Shown here: positions 22,775-33,798 of the stretch, piece after piece
How the letters are laid out: the number at the start of each line of letters is the position of its first letter
Position numbering within the stretch: the first letter of the stretch is position 1
Source of the DNA: Locusta migratoria
Lineage: Eukaryota; Arthropoda; Insecta; Orthoptera; Acrididae
Assembly: GCA_026315105.1 (NCBI GenBank)
Contig: CM048744.1
Location: forward strand, 24,159,759 to 24,223,758
Direction: 5' to 3'
Length of the DNA: 64,000 bases
The notes under the pieces: model-generated
The model's database searches: none
Seen by the model: only the letters and a program-made list of their open reading frames with translations
What the model was told of the DNA's origin: nothing
Position numbers and translations under genes: made by a program

Positions 22775-24090
22775 TTATTTTCACATTTTCTACTTATTTT
22801 TAGCAAATACTATGGCGGTAGAAGGAGCGCCCAGTTAACTGAAAACACAATCACGTTCAGCTCACGCAATCAAACTTCACACCATAGTTACATTGGTCAA
22901 TAAGCAGTTTTTTGCGATATTCTCTCTATGCTTGCGAACGCAAACCTGCTCCGTTTCACGATAACATTTAATGTAACGTTCAAGAATGCAACAATAACAA
23001 TAAACCTTTTGCTGCGTACTGACTACTTCAACGGCACATATTTAAACACCGCCTAAGTTGGCAGCAATTGCGAAGACTCACGAAAAACGTCCCAATAACA
23101 ACCAACAAGTCCCGATTGAAATATCGCTTAGCAAAAATAAGATGAATCACTCTCGGCAAAGACAGGGACAAGTAATGAGGCAGTTGTGGGGAGGGGTGTT
23201 ATAAAGCGATATTCCTGTGTTCTGCTTACTGTTTGAATCAAACATTCAACGTAAAGTTCAGTTTCTTTAACATCATACAGACGTTATCGGTAATTTTATC
23301 AATCATCCTTCTCTGTCTCTTTAAAAATATAGTAACGTAACAGAATAATTATATCTGTATGAGTAATTGTTTTGTTTATTTCTACGCGTTCTACCTGAAA
23401 TAATTGTGTGTACCACAAGCGGTACGTGTACTAAAGTCTGGGAGTCGCTGTTGTAAATAAAATGTACAGTTAAAATTATCATATGCTCTCTATTGGAAAA
23501 ATTGCAAGTAGTTTCTATTAAAGCAGTAAAATATGTAAACAAATCAGAATGTACTGGATTTCGAAAACTTACCTTCCCTGTATTTATCGATTTAATAGCT
23601 GCAGGCAGAAATGCAAGACTTAGACGTAAATTTAAGTTAAAATTATACTGGATGTTATAAGAGCTACACCAAACAAAAAGAAACAAAGGAAAAACAGGAA
23701 TATTGAACGAAAATAATACACTATTATATATGCACAGAGTATGGAATGTTGGTGTGTTGGATAACGCTGAAAGTAGCTGAAACTCAGTAGCTGAGAGCGT
23801 AGCAAACCCCTTTTCTTACCTATAAGAGACTGAAAAAGAGGTCCTGAAGCTGAAGTGACTCCTTTGATCACGTGAGAAGGCTGTGCTCTCATTAGCTGGG
23901 AGCAAAAGGTTGGTGGTGGGGGATAAAATCACTGCACTCTGGCGGGTGACTAAAGTAGTGGTGACATCTAGTGATGTAAATTATAAGTTTCTTCCGACAA
24001 TTTTTTTTTCTTGAAAAGAACCAATAGCATTGAAAGAAAATTCAAATTTCCTAGGAGACGACATCACGAATTACGTGAGAGCAAGTGGTG
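22775..24090. other. Unassigned AT-rich spacer
   Basis: Only short minus frames at 23321-23892, without recognisable domains. Confidence 0.4.
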
Positions 24091-24982
24091 GAGTATGGAA
24101 GCATGATTCTATGACATCACCAGAGGTGACAATTTCTCTACAAATGGACTCTCATCAAACTTTGATAAAACCCAGTACAGTACAGTAAACGGCTTGACAC
24201 CATTAATAAATTTAGACTTTGAACATAAATCTGTAGCTAAGGTAGTATATTCAAAAATTTTAGGTGTTTGCATTGACGAAGGATTGAATTGGAAATAACA
24301 CATTGAAGCTCTGCTGAAACGTTTGAGTTCAGCTACTTTTGCAAAATTTGGTGATATACATCTAAGTAAATTAGCTTACTACGCCTATTTTCATTTACTG
24401 CTTTCATATAGGATCATATTCTGAAGCAATTCAACATTGAGCAAAAAGTATTCATTGCACAAAAGCGTGTAATCAAAGTAATTGCTGGAGCCCGCCCAAG
24501 ATGATCCTGCAGACATTTATTTAGGGAGCTATGGATCTTCACTGTAGCTTCACAATATATTTTCGCTCGTGAAATTTGTTAATAACAATCTGGGCCAGTT
24601 CAAAAATAATAGCAGTGTGCATAGCTACAACACTATGAGAAAGGGTGATATCCAGTATTCTAGGTTAAATCTAACTTTGGCACAGTAAGGGGTGAATTAT
24701 GCTGCCATAAAAGTCTTCGGTCACTTACCAAGTAGCATCAGAAGTATGGCACATAGCCAACTAGTATTTAAAATGAAATTAAAGGAATTTCTAAATGGCA
24801 ACTCCTTCTAGAATATACATGATTTTTATATAATACTTAAAAAACGAAATAAATAAATAAATAATTTAAAAAAAATCCATAAAATATTTATTGTCATGTG
24901 TAGAAAACATTTACTAAATTGACAAGTTCCACATCATTACGAAATGTCGTATATATGATCTACGGAACAAGTATTAATCTAA
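24091..24982 (+). mobile_element. 5'-truncated Jockey/CR1-type LINE 3' end
   Basis: In broken frames the plus strand gives ILGVCIDEGLNWK, HIEALLKRLSSATFAK, then VFGHLPSSIRS and KLKEFLNGNSF. These are C-terminal RT-region motifs of Jockey/CR1-group LINEs. The 3' UTR holds an AAATAAATAAAT run (24849) and the block GTTCCACATCATTACGAAAT...GGAACAAGTATTAATCTAAT, ending at 24982 in a TCTAATCT tail. Stops and a frameshift make it dead. It abuts a CR1-type fragment on the other strand. Confidence 0.72.
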
Positions 24983-25585
24983 TCTGCCACCATCTCGCGC
25001 ATTGGTCGAACCTACCGGTAACAAATCTAGCTGCTCGCCTCTGAACCGCCTCTATGTCTTCCTTCAAACCGATCTGCTGCGGGTCCCAAATACTTGAGCA
25101 ATACTTAAGACGTGGTCGTACAACCGTTTATACGCGGTCTCCTTTACATGTGAAGTAAATCTTCCCAAAATTCTCCCAATAAACCGAAGTCGGCTGTCTG
25201 CCTTACTCACAACTGTCCTTACATGCTCGTTCCATTTCATATCGCTCTGCAATGTTACGCATAGATATTTGAACGACGCGACAGCATCAAGAAGCTCACT
25301 ACTAATGCTGTATTCGAACATTATGGGATTGTTTTTTCTACTCATGCGCATCACCTTACATTTTTCTACATTGAGAGCTAGCTGCCATTCTTCGCACCAA
25401 CTAGAAATTTTGTCTAAGTCAACCTGTATGCTATTACAGTCAGTTACAGACGACACCCTCCCATACACCACAGCATCATCAGCAAACAGCCGCAAATTAC
25501 AACTTACTCTGTCCATCAGATCATTTATATAGATATAGATAGAAAAGCTAAGAGCGGACAGACCGCCCTGGGCCTCCGGTCTCAA
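24983..25585 (-). mobile_element. CR1/L2-type LINE fragment (RT palm to C-terminus)
   Basis: A minus frame of 173 codons (25064-25585) includes IYINDLMDRVSCNLRLFADD, the RT catalytic motif, then LDKISSWCEEWQLALNVEKC and HVRTVVSKADSRLRFIGRIL. After a frameshift near 25080 it continues as KYCSSIWDPQQIGLKEDIEA and VQRRAARFVTGRF to about 24985. The 5' part of the RT and all of the 3' UTR are missing. A frame of this length around FADDAVVY suggests moderate age. Confidence 0.82.
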
Positions 25586-25744
25586 CTCGTTCTGTTGGGG
25601 ACTGCAAATCTCGAAAGCTATTTTTCAGACTGTCCCGGACCTCTCGTCCTGGAAGGGGCCTCCAATTCTTTTGTATACTAATACATGTAATTCCAAGTGG
25701 ACTGCGGAAGGGGGGGGGGGGGCGCCCCGGGCCTCCAACAGCCT
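25586..25744. other. Short unassigned segment with a G13 run
   Basis: A run of 13 G at 25710-25722 is followed by CGCCCCGGGCC. The segment links two minus-strand fragments, and its origin is unclear. Confidence 0.5.
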
Positions 25745-26160
25745 CAGTCCTCCATTGCTCTGGTGATTTCACCCAATGAGAAAGTTGATTTGCTGGACGA
25801 GTAGGAGGTGTGATGGGTGTCAATCTATCCGCAGACATCGACCATGCTATTTTGATAGGTAACAAAATGGCGGAACAGGTTGCCCAAGGAAGGACGGCAA
25901 TCCGATGGGCGACAAAGAAGTCTTGAACGCAGAATGACATGTCATTGTCCTGCTGAAGTTTTGCCGTTGACATGCCACGAAGGTACGGGATGGCAACAGG
26001 CTCCATTAGTTCAGGGATGTAACGCTGGTTTGTCAGTGTACCAGCACAGTCTAACCGGTCAGTCGTGACACTGACTGCTGTCACAGTTGTTACCGTTCGA
26101 CAGCTGCAGCAACACCAGCGCTCCAAGCGGTGGGCGAGGTGGAATTTTATATACGCTCTA
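25745..26160 (-). mobile_element. Second Tc1-like transposase family, 3' fragment
   Basis: The minus strand reads LDCAGTLTNQRYIPELMEPV, IPYLRGMSTAKLQQDND, VQDFFVAHRIAVLPW and then PIKIAWSM. The order is that of the C-terminal half of Tc1-like transposases. The second catalytic Asp is kept within QQDND, but the final Glu of the usual PIENAW motif is Lys. The sequence differs from the MPRVRR-type Tc1 copies elsewhere in the window. No inverted repeats were found. Confidence 0.72.
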
Positions 26161-26789
26161 TGCACAATGTTTACTTTGATTCCTTTCATCGAGATTTGCG
26201 AAATATTGTTGTGTTTTACTTCCTCCATAGGCCGCTCACTTCTGAAGTTTCTTGTTCTGTCCTGTGAATACTGCAACAGTAAAGTGCCTTATAAAAGAAC
26301 ATGCGCCGACAAAGAGATGCTGTCACACACTGGAGTCAAACTGCGATAACTGTGTGAGGAAGTTTTCTTATCTCAGGCAGATTACCCCATGAGATGAACT
26401 GCCCAGGTGTACGTAGTGGAAGTATACAGATGGCAGGAGTATCGCAAACCCGAGATATAAAAAGAGCTCCCATTTGTATTCCGGTGAATCACGTGAAATA
26501 GTTTGTGATGTGATTAGCACCACATGGTAATTGTAGGTAGTCGGATGTAGACGTATGGGACATCTGATTTAGGTAATCATTAGAGAACCCTATTCCGATG
26601 TTGACTCTTTCTAAAATGTGCCAAGAACACTAAATGTAACTTATTACATCTACCATAGACAATACGAAGGGTAGCATGAACTTCATTACCAAGAACGACT
26701 AATAAATAGCATAAAAGAATAATTTCTACCTAAAAATGGTTCTCAAACTATAAGGACAACACATAAAACTTAAAACAAAGCCCATACAT
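26161..26789. other. Unassigned AT-rich spacer
   Basis: No frame or repeat that I can name. Confidence 0.4.
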
Positions 26790-27425
26790 AACGATCTAAA
26801 ATGAAAAAAAAGAATACTAAGTCTTAAGCAAACCAACATATGTACCAACAACATATCTAGGCAATATATTGAACAAAATGAACGAAATATTTAAGAAAAC
26901 GAACATACAATTAGCATTTCACACAAACACTACCTTAAGATCAAAATTAAGATAAGAAGAAACGAAAATTCATGTAATGACTGCAGTAAGTTGCATACTG
27001 AGCAAACATAAAGTAACTTTAAAATTCGATTTAATGAACGTACAAGAAACTGATGAAAGCAACGAGTCGAACCTTCACTCACATCTAAAGCGCAAAAACC
27101 ACATAGCTGTGAACATATCGAAAATGTTTTAAAAATTCTACACAGTTTCTAAAGGCATACTCTAAACATTCTGGAACAAGAAGAGTTTTACTCACACACG
27201 AATAAATATCCATATGATCGTCTCAATGAACAAACGGTTCTGAAAGATAAAAAATATTTAGAGAACTTCAAATCTTTTGAAAAGAAAATGGATAAAAGTG
27301 ACATACTCGAAAAGAATCATTTTTACAGCAACTCTCTTATCTATGGCACACGACCACACACTCTGACCAACAAAGATGTAATTCAATGGAAACATAAAGG
27401 TGTAAAACGTACCTATTCATTTATC
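26790..27425 (+). mobile_element. Penelope-like element remnant (RT end to GIY-YIG region)
   Basis: Too broken for a long frame, but the plus strand gives TYVPTTYLGNILNKMNEIFK then KTNIQLAFHTNTTLRSKLR (about 26838-26960). This resembles the segment between RT and endonuclease in Penelope-like elements. Further on come ENVLKILHSF and LNILEQEEFYSHTNKYPYD with LNEQTVL (about 27115-27245), which resemble the C-terminal end of their GIY-YIG endonuclease. The GIY and YIG residues themselves are not recognisable in the decayed interval. Several stops and shifts separate the blocks. Confidence 0.62.
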
Positions 27426-28319
27426 AACTAAATACAGCAACGAGATGAAACGTGTCATAGCTTCATCAGCAGACGGGAAAGAAGACAACGAACACAAAAT
27501 TTTTAAAAAGCATTTTTGAGAGGTTTTTCAAAAGTATTTTAGTGTATAACCGTAGTACATTTTTTTCAATTATTTAAATATTTAATTAAAATATTTTTTT
27601 ATGTATTCAGAATGCAGTGATATGAAAATGTCACTTATTGAGAATAATTTTAACGGAGATGTTTCCAAGAAGCAGATGAATTGATATACATCATTTGAAG
27701 CTTCAGGAGGCTACTGTGTTTTAGTAACGACTGTGAACACTCGTTCATCATGCGATAGATTAATTTGTAAGTTCACAGAATTGGTATGTTTTTCACAATT
27801 CTTTCCATTAACTTTTTGGATTATATACATTGTAAGTAGTATCTTACAATCAGTCGTAACATTTATTAACAGGCTCATTATAGAAAATAAAAGCGATCTG
27901 TAGACGAATGGTCAAGAAGTTTATTCATATGACGATCGCAAAAAATCCCTCAAGAGTCATAAATCTAATTTTATAATTTTATAAACGTAAAGATCTTTGC
28001 AGAAAAAAAAGACTCTGAAAATCTTGATGCACCTAAGTAAATTTGTTAAGGAATATTTTAATATAAAACTGCAATTCATAGGAGAAGGTAACTATTTTAT
28101 TAAAACATCAACAGATTCACTTGACAATGGCAATAGCTGAAGCACGTTTTTAGTGGAAACAACCAGAACAATAAGAATAAATATGATTGCAGCATTCCAC
28201 CCTCATCTTCTACATTCTTTCCTTTTTGTCAGACAGTCTAAAATTCCCAATTGATTCTAGCAAAATGGGAGAGTAAATAATAATCCGAATGATTCTATTA
28301 TTACCGAGAAGAGAAAGGT
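27426..28319. other. Unassigned AT-rich spacer
   Basis: No frame over 60 codons and no recognisable element. Its first part may be the 3' UTR of the Penelope-like element. Confidence 0.4.
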
Positions 28320-28690
28320 ACTGTGATTTCCCGCATTACATCACAGTTCGTGCGCAGCAGGGGAGGTGATCGAAGGAGGAAGGACGAGGACGGAGGGTGG
28401 GTGGCGGAGGACTGCAGAAATGGGAAAGCAGGGCCGGCCTCCCAGAAGACCAAGGTGGCGCTTCTGTGTGGGTGCGGCGCGTGACGCCGGCTGTAGCCGG
28501 GTCCAGGAAATGGAATTCCAGCTCCAGCGCCGGCGCCGTGGCTGGCGATGCGATCAGCGCGGGGCTGCGCGCCGCGCCGGAAGGCCGGCTGCCGAGGACG
28601 GCGCGCGGCCCGCGGGTCGAAACGTCGCCAGCGCCTGCCTGCCTGCACTGTCTCTGCCGCCTCAGGTCGCGTTTTAAGCTGGCGCGCAAA
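28320..28690. promoter_or_regulatory. CpG-rich island of unknown role
   Basis: Roughly 370 bp are strikingly G+C- and CpG-rich (for example GCGCGGGGCTGCGCGCCGCG near 28556) within AT-rich surroundings. Several frames on both strands stay open together, which is expected from low stop-codon density rather than coding. It could be the promoter or first exon of a host gene outside the recognisable features, or a GC-rich repeat. No TATA box or splice site could be tied to it. Confidence 0.3.
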
Positions 28691-28825
28691 TTTAATGTAC
28701 TGTGCTAATCATCTAATGAATCGACGTATCTGATACATAACACCTATTGTACGGGGGCGATTTGATAAGTCTGGTAAAAATACAATAAAAAATTGTTTTA
28801 AAGGCGGAAACTCAGTTTATTTCTA

Positions 28826-29044
28826 CATCTACATATACATGGGATCTCTGCAAATCACAATTAAGTGCCTGGTAGAGGGTTCATCGAACCACCATTATAC
28901 TATTTATCTCCCATTCTCGAATAGCGCGCGGGAACAAAGAACACCTGAACCTCTCTCTTCGAGCTCTGATTTTTCGTAATTTATTCTTATGATCATTTCT
29001 ACCTATGTAAGTGGGAGTCAACAACATATTTTCGCATTCGGAGG
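28826..29044 (-). mobile_element. CR1-type LINE 3' tail
   Basis: In minus orientation it carries FRCSLFPRAIRE-like coding (about 28920-28960), a short 3' UTR with AGGCACTTAATTGTGATTTG, and an ATGTAGATGTAG simple tail at the 28826 end. It inserted near the left end of the mariner. Confidence 0.65.
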
Positions 29045-29054
29045 AGATAGTCTC

Positions 29055-29260
29055 GCCGCAGTGGAGTAGCCGAGCGGTCTAAAGCGCCTCGCTGCGGAGC
29101 ACGCGGTTGCTCGCCGTGGAGGTTCGAGTCCTTCCTGGGGAATCGGTGTGTGTGTTGTCCTTAGTTTAGTTTATCTAGATTTAAGTAGTTTGTAAGCTAC
29201 GGACTGATGACCACGCAGTTTGGTCCCATAGATTTACAGATATTCGAACATTTCTAAGAT
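29055..29260 (+). mobile_element. tRNA-derived SINE with target-site duplication
   Basis: A-box region GTAGCCGAGCGGTCT and B box GGTTCGAGTCC are intact, and the tail reads GGACTGATGACCACGCAGTT then TGGTCCCATAG. AGATAGTCTC precedes it (29045-29054) and follows it (about 29261-29270), a 10-bp target-site duplication. It sits at the junction between the LINE tail and the mariner body. Confidence 0.88.
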
Positions 29261-29261
29261 A

Positions 29262-30483
29262 GTCTCCTTGCAGGGCTATACACTTGGTCCAGCGAGTTCT
29301 CAATTTTTTTTTTCAACTTATCGGCGAAGTAGGCTTTGTCAAACTCTGAGAAATAGTCAGTCACAGCGGCGGATACTCCTTCATTCTATGTAACCTTCTT
29401 CCCACCTAGCCAAATTTTCGAGTTTGGGAATAAGAAGATGTCACTCGGAGCCAAGTCTTATGAATACCGTGGGTGAGGAACCAATTTGAATCCCAAGTCG
29501 TGCACTTTTGCCATTGCGATAGCTGCTGTGTGGGCTGGAGCATTGTCCTCATGAAACAACACTTTCTTCCGTGCCAACCTTGGACTTTTTTTTTTTTTTA
29601 TTAGTTCTTGTTTCAAACGATCCAGCAAAGCAGCATAATATAGCCCAGTTATAGTGCTACCTTTTTCCAAACAATCTAGCAGGATTATCCCACATGACAG
29701 TGATCAGTGATCAGCTGAGTCTTCGCCTTCTTTGGTGCCTCTCGCCACTTTTCTTCCATTGTTTGGACTGTTCTTTGGTCTCTGGAATATAATGGTGGAT
29801 GCATGTTTCATCCACAGTTATGAATCTGTTCGAAACGACCTGTGGATTGCGGCTGAACAGAGTGAGATTGTGAGAAGAAATGTTCTTTCGTTTGCGTTTT
29901 TGGTCCAAAGTGAGTATTCGCGGCACCCATAGCGCACAGCTTCTTCATGGCCAGTTTTTCATGGAGGAAGTAATGCACTCCTTCAGTTGAGAAGTCTACA
30001 ATATTAGCTACTTCAAGAACTTTTAATCTTCGATCTTCCACTACCGTATCATATGCCTTACCGGTGGTTTCCTGAGTGGTGACTTTAACAGGTCGACCGG
30101 AGCGTGCTTCATCAAATTTTTGTTCAAATGTTTGTATAGTCTATGGGACTTAACTACGGGGTCATCAGTCCCTTAACCTACAAACTACTTACGAACTAGG
30201 ACGGCACAAATATCCATGCCCGAGGGGGGATTCGAACCTCCGACCGTAGTGGCCGTGCAGACCGTGACTGGAGCGCCTTAGTACCCTCGGCCACCGCGGC
30301 CGGCCGTGCTTCATCTTCCATGCTTCTCTGACCACGTTTAAACTCCTTGATTCAAAAGTAAATGATCTTCAATGTTGGTGCAGTACCCACATGGACCTCA
30401 TCTAACTCTGATTTGATCTGTGCAGCTATCCAATACTACAAATGAAAATATTTAATGACTGCAAGTAATTCGTTTTCCTCCAT
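29262..30483 (-). pseudogene. Mariner transposase, broken
   Basis: The minus strand begins near 30483 (MEENELLAV). It has HTH-region text VLEVANIVDFSTEGVHYFLH (30010-29950), the motif RFITVDETCIHHY with the first catalytic Asp (about 29800-29840), and KKVLFHEDNAPAHTA with the second (about 29520-29560). PHPRYS and DLAPSD follow near 29440-29460. Frameshifts lie near 29930 and 29700, with a stop at 29461. The enzyme would cut the ends of its own element and insert at TA. A SINE interrupts the N-terminal region. Confidence 0.85.
30114..30304 (-). mobile_element. tRNA-derived SINE, minus strand, with target-site duplication
   Basis: In minus orientation it starts GCCGGCCGCGGTGGCCGAGG and has the B box GGTTCGAATCC, GGCATGGATATTTGTGCCGT and the tail GACTGATGACCCCGTAGTTA. 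CGTGCTTCATC flanks it exactly at 30103-30113 and 30305-30315. It belongs to the GCCGGCC-headed variant of the family. Confidence 0.92.
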
Positions 30484-30778
30484 CCTAAGGAACTAACTAC
30501 GCAGTTACCTCTTCAGCCGGCGGACAACAATCAACTAACGACAGCTGTGGATCGAAACTTGCTGTAATATCCGTGGAAATATCAGGCTTACCAACAACAG
30601 AGCAGGTTCCGAAAATTTACCGCCCTCTCATACAAATTTACCAGACTTATCAAACAACCCTCGTAATATAGATGGGGTTGTAGGAAGAATCTATACATTT
30701 TATAAAATAGGCTGCATGTCACAGACAGTACACCTACACACCACTGAATGTTCATTCGGTACTGTATCACAGTTCAAC

Positions 30779-31305
30779 ATATAGTTCATGAGATATGAAT
30801 TCATAAACAATCACGCATGAGGTGTCGATTTCTTACGTTTTTACTACTAACACTATTCATGACAAATTTTGCAGACACTGGGCACATACACCACTGAAAA
30901 TACCTTTAAATTTACATCATAGTACGACACTTATTTCAGGAGGTATAACGTAATAAACAATGAAATTTCGAAATAATTGCTACATCATGCACTATTTTTT
31001 AACATCTTCTCCTAAAATAAAGGACCCATTTCAAGTAAACATTCTACACGGATTGCCTCCTATCAGACAACAATCGCTGTGTCGTTAAACACTGCCTACG
31101 ACACATTAGTTCAGGAGATATTACGTCGTAAACAATGAGTCGCAAAACGTTCCCATCACGTCACACGTGATTTGCGAGACTTCATTCATCCACTATTTAT
31201 TCATCACAGACAGTTTCCTAATAGTACACTTTACAAATCTTGAAAATTATATAATTGTAGGATACATAGTCAAGGATATGTAATGTCATAAGTATTGAGC
31301 TGTAT
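30779..31305. repeat. Diverged tandem repeat, about four units of 150-175 bp
   Basis: A phrase of the form TAGTTCAGGAGATAT...GT.ATAAACAATGAG recurs near 30785, 30935, 31107 and, weakly, 31266. The units also share short motifs such as CACTATT or CACTATTTATTCAT. Divergence is high. It may be a relict satellite or an internally repetitive transposon. Confidence 0.5.
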
Positions 31306-31764
31306 TAAAACGAAATTTGTGTGGACAGATAGTAAGGAAAGAAATATATGGAGTAAATATTTGGATGAAATTAATGTTATACATTATCCGTATTTAATAT
31401 TATTTTACGTTATTTGCATACTACACTGATAATTCAGTACATTATACATATTTGTTTGTTTTACTGATTGATAATTTCAATGCTGTTTTCATGAATACAT
31501 GAAGATGAAATTTTCTCCTAATTATTTTCGTTTCTGATATAAAACTGGAAAAAAGCGTATACACAGGGGCATTATCGGGTTTAGGAGCTAGTAGTAAATA
31601 TCTTATCAGGTGGTAGTATAACCGAATTGGAATAAAAAAACCATACAACTTGTGTCAACGTTTTATTGAGTACAGTGTAAGTAAAAACAAACTTAAAGGA
31701 AAGACGTATAGCAATGTAAAAACTATTTTTCAAAAATTCACTCAATGCATTTTTCACTTCACGT
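31306..31764. other. Unassigned AT-rich spacer
   Basis: A 68-codon minus frame (31442-31648) has no recognisable domain. Confidence 0.4.
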
Positions 31765-32110
31765 GAAGCTTACACAACCGCTTTGCATCCAATTTTGGAG
31801 TATTGCCGCCCATACTGGGATCCCCTCGAAGTGGGGCTGAAGGACGATTTAGAGAAAGTTCAGAGAAGGGCAGCTCGTTTTGTGTTATCTCGATATAGGC
31901 GAGAGAGTCTCATGGAAATGTTGCACGAGTTAGTGTGTAAATCGTTAAAACAAAGGCGTTTTTCGTTGCGGCGAGCTTATCTGAGAATTTTCTTTCACCA
32001 ACTTCGTTTTCTGAATGTGAACATATTTTGTTAGCCCACACCTACATAGGGAGACATGATCATCGAGGACTGACATGTTTAGGTGTTCCGTTCTCCCGCG
32101 CGCTGTCAGA
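31765..32110 (+). mobile_element. CR1-type LINE fragment (C-terminal RT region)
   Basis: The plus frame from about 31765 contains ALHPILEYCRPYWDPLEVGL, KVQRRAARFVLSRYRRESLM and LVCKSLKQRRFSLRRAYLRI. The C-terminal RCSVLPRALS motif lies near 32080-32110 after a stop at 32034. It resembles the fragment at 24983-25585 but is another copy on the opposite strand. Confidence 0.8.
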
Positions 32111-32112
32111 TA

Positions 32113-32180
32113 ATGGTTTGTAAGTTTAGGGAGTGATGAGCCCGTAGTTAAGTCCCATAAGCTGAACAAACATTTCATTT
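32113..32180 (+). mobile_element. SINE tail only
   Basis: TTTGTAAGTTTAGGGAGTGA followed by TAGTTAAGTCCCATAAGCTG matches the last ~65 bp of the main SINE. The head and body are absent, so this is a 5'-truncated insertion or deletion product directly after the CR1 fragment. Confidence 0.65.
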
Positions 32181-32297
32181 TTGTTCAGCGGCTGCGTCAT
32201 CTAACTCTGGGGGCTCGCTAAGCGGAGCCAGTTATTAATTAATTCCGGCTGTCGAATATAACCTCTACTCATAATAATTGACGGGAACTGTTTACTT

Positions 32298-32350
32298 GAG
32301 ATAGTTGTTGTTTAGAGGGGACTAAACTATTTGGTCATCAGTCCTTTACT
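32298..32350 (-). mobile_element. I-like LINE 3' terminus, minus strand
   Basis: The minus strand reads GGACTGATGACCAAATAGTT then TAGTCCCCTCTAAACAACAA. This matches the extreme 3' end of the I-like LINE at 22719-22755, including the AGTCCCC that separates it from the SINE version. It is a severely 5'-truncated copy. Confidence 0.6.
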
Positions 32351-33331
32351 TCAGATTAGCTTTTAGGTTAGTACACACTTTACATTAAGATACGATATCC
32401 TTAAGTTGTGATTCTTCTTTCTGTTGTATTGCAGATCATACCAATTGTGGCTTCTATGCTTGAGAAACTAGTATGCTTTCTCCGCGACTCTGTAGAGACA
32501 AAGCTAAACAATGTAGAACAACAGTTTACGTTATAAGCAGCATTCTTTATAACTTCCTTTCCTTATTTCAAACATTTTAAAATCGTATGTCGACTTCAGG
32601 TGACCTGTCAAACACAGACGCTTTGACCTCTTTTTGTGAAAGTATTTTCTGTCACTTTTTTTATCATTGCCCCAATACAGTTTATTAACTAAAATTTCGC
32701 TACAAGGGTTATCAGGTTTTAGAAAGTAAATTAATATGGAGTGTGTAGGTATTGTTTCCTCATGGTAATTTTTTATGCAAAAATACAGTGACCAAAATAA
32801 ATGATTTTCGAACATTCGCATTCTCCTTACATTGTTCCTTTTGTGTTCCTCCCTCAGCTCTGGACTGTTTCCTTCACAGTCAAAAAATCCGGAAGGAAGC
32901 TATCGTGTAGCCGGAGGGAGAATGGATTAATATTTGTGCTTGGAAGAACAAATTACGCACTGACAGAGACGGTGGTATTGCTGTAGTCTCCCAAAAGTTA
33001 CAATTATTTCGATGTCGAGATACTGAAAAGAAGTTGCACATTTCGGCGACATGTTGAAGAAAAAGGTCTCTTAGGTAGTGGCTGTATCGAGTAAGATGTG
33101 GAGACGTCGGTATGAAAGCGGAGAGCACGGCTAGGGGAAGGGAGTCCCTCGCTTGAGGGGTCGCTCGCTACCCACACTACCTGCAAAAGGTCAGGTGTGG
33201 CAAATGTCCGGCAAACACTGGCCGTGGCAGATGTCCGGTGTCTCAACTATCCGGCATACACCCGGAGATACCATCGCAACACAACAAACGTTAATTCAAT
33301 GCATCTCCTTCAAATGAATATCTTTCATATA
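32351..33331. other. Unassigned spacer
   Basis: Short frames only. From about 33090 to 33260 it is more GC-rich, with a locally repeated word (ATGTCCGG at about 33205 and 33231). No gene was recognised. Confidence 0.4.
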
Positions 33332-33610
33332 CAGGGTGTTACACTAAGCGTGTTTGCCTCTGTAACTTATAAAATAATAGGTGACGGGAAATTTTAATGC
33401 GGTAGGTCAACACAATAAATGTTACACTTTCTGCGGAGCTATGAACAGTTACAGCACAAAGATATAATTTTTTAAATGGAACAATAGTTTTTTCTATCGT
33501 GTATTGGATAAGATGAAACCAGCTGCGTCCAAGTCAATTTAAACTACATTCCTATCACTGTTAGTTTGGAAGCTACAATCCTTCAAAGTTTCAGGGGCAG
33601 ACACCACAAA
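33332..33610 (+). repeat. Left terminal inverted repeat of the DD41D transposon
   Basis: Includes TAACTTATAAAATAATAGGT, AACTACATTCCTATCACTGT and CCTTCAAAGTTTCAGGGGCA, each found inverted in 34921-35224. Confidence 0.88.
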
Positions 33611-33798
33611 CGCTGCGCATAACGCAATGCGCCTTCTAAATGTGGTGCGGCCGAGTTGTAACGTCGACGGTGTCACGGAGCGAGAAGCTTCCTCGATGCG
33701 CTGTTAGACTGCCGACTGACGCCGCACTCGGCCGTATACCCGACAGTTGGAGCCACACAAACAACCGGGGCTCAATTTAACACAGTTACTGAGATCGG

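Larger units (their letters stand above)
28750..30665 (-). mobile_element. Mariner element carrying three later insertions
   Basis: The ends match as inverted repeats: TACGGGGGCGATTTGATAAG at 28750 and TACGAGGGTTGTTTGATAAG on the minus strand from 30665, both continuing TCTGGTAAA. Both ends lie at TA dinucleotides, as mariner requires. Between them is a minus-strand mariner transposase. Insertions inside are a CR1-type LINE tail (28826-29044), a SINE (29055-29260) and a minus-strand SINE (30114-30304). Without them the element would be about 1.3 kb, the usual mariner length. Confidence 0.85.

Noticed and set aside
28301..28733. Several overlapping 60-117 codon frames on both strands
   Set aside because: CpG-rich sequence contains few stop codons; simultaneous open frames in many phases are expected by chance and no domain is visible.
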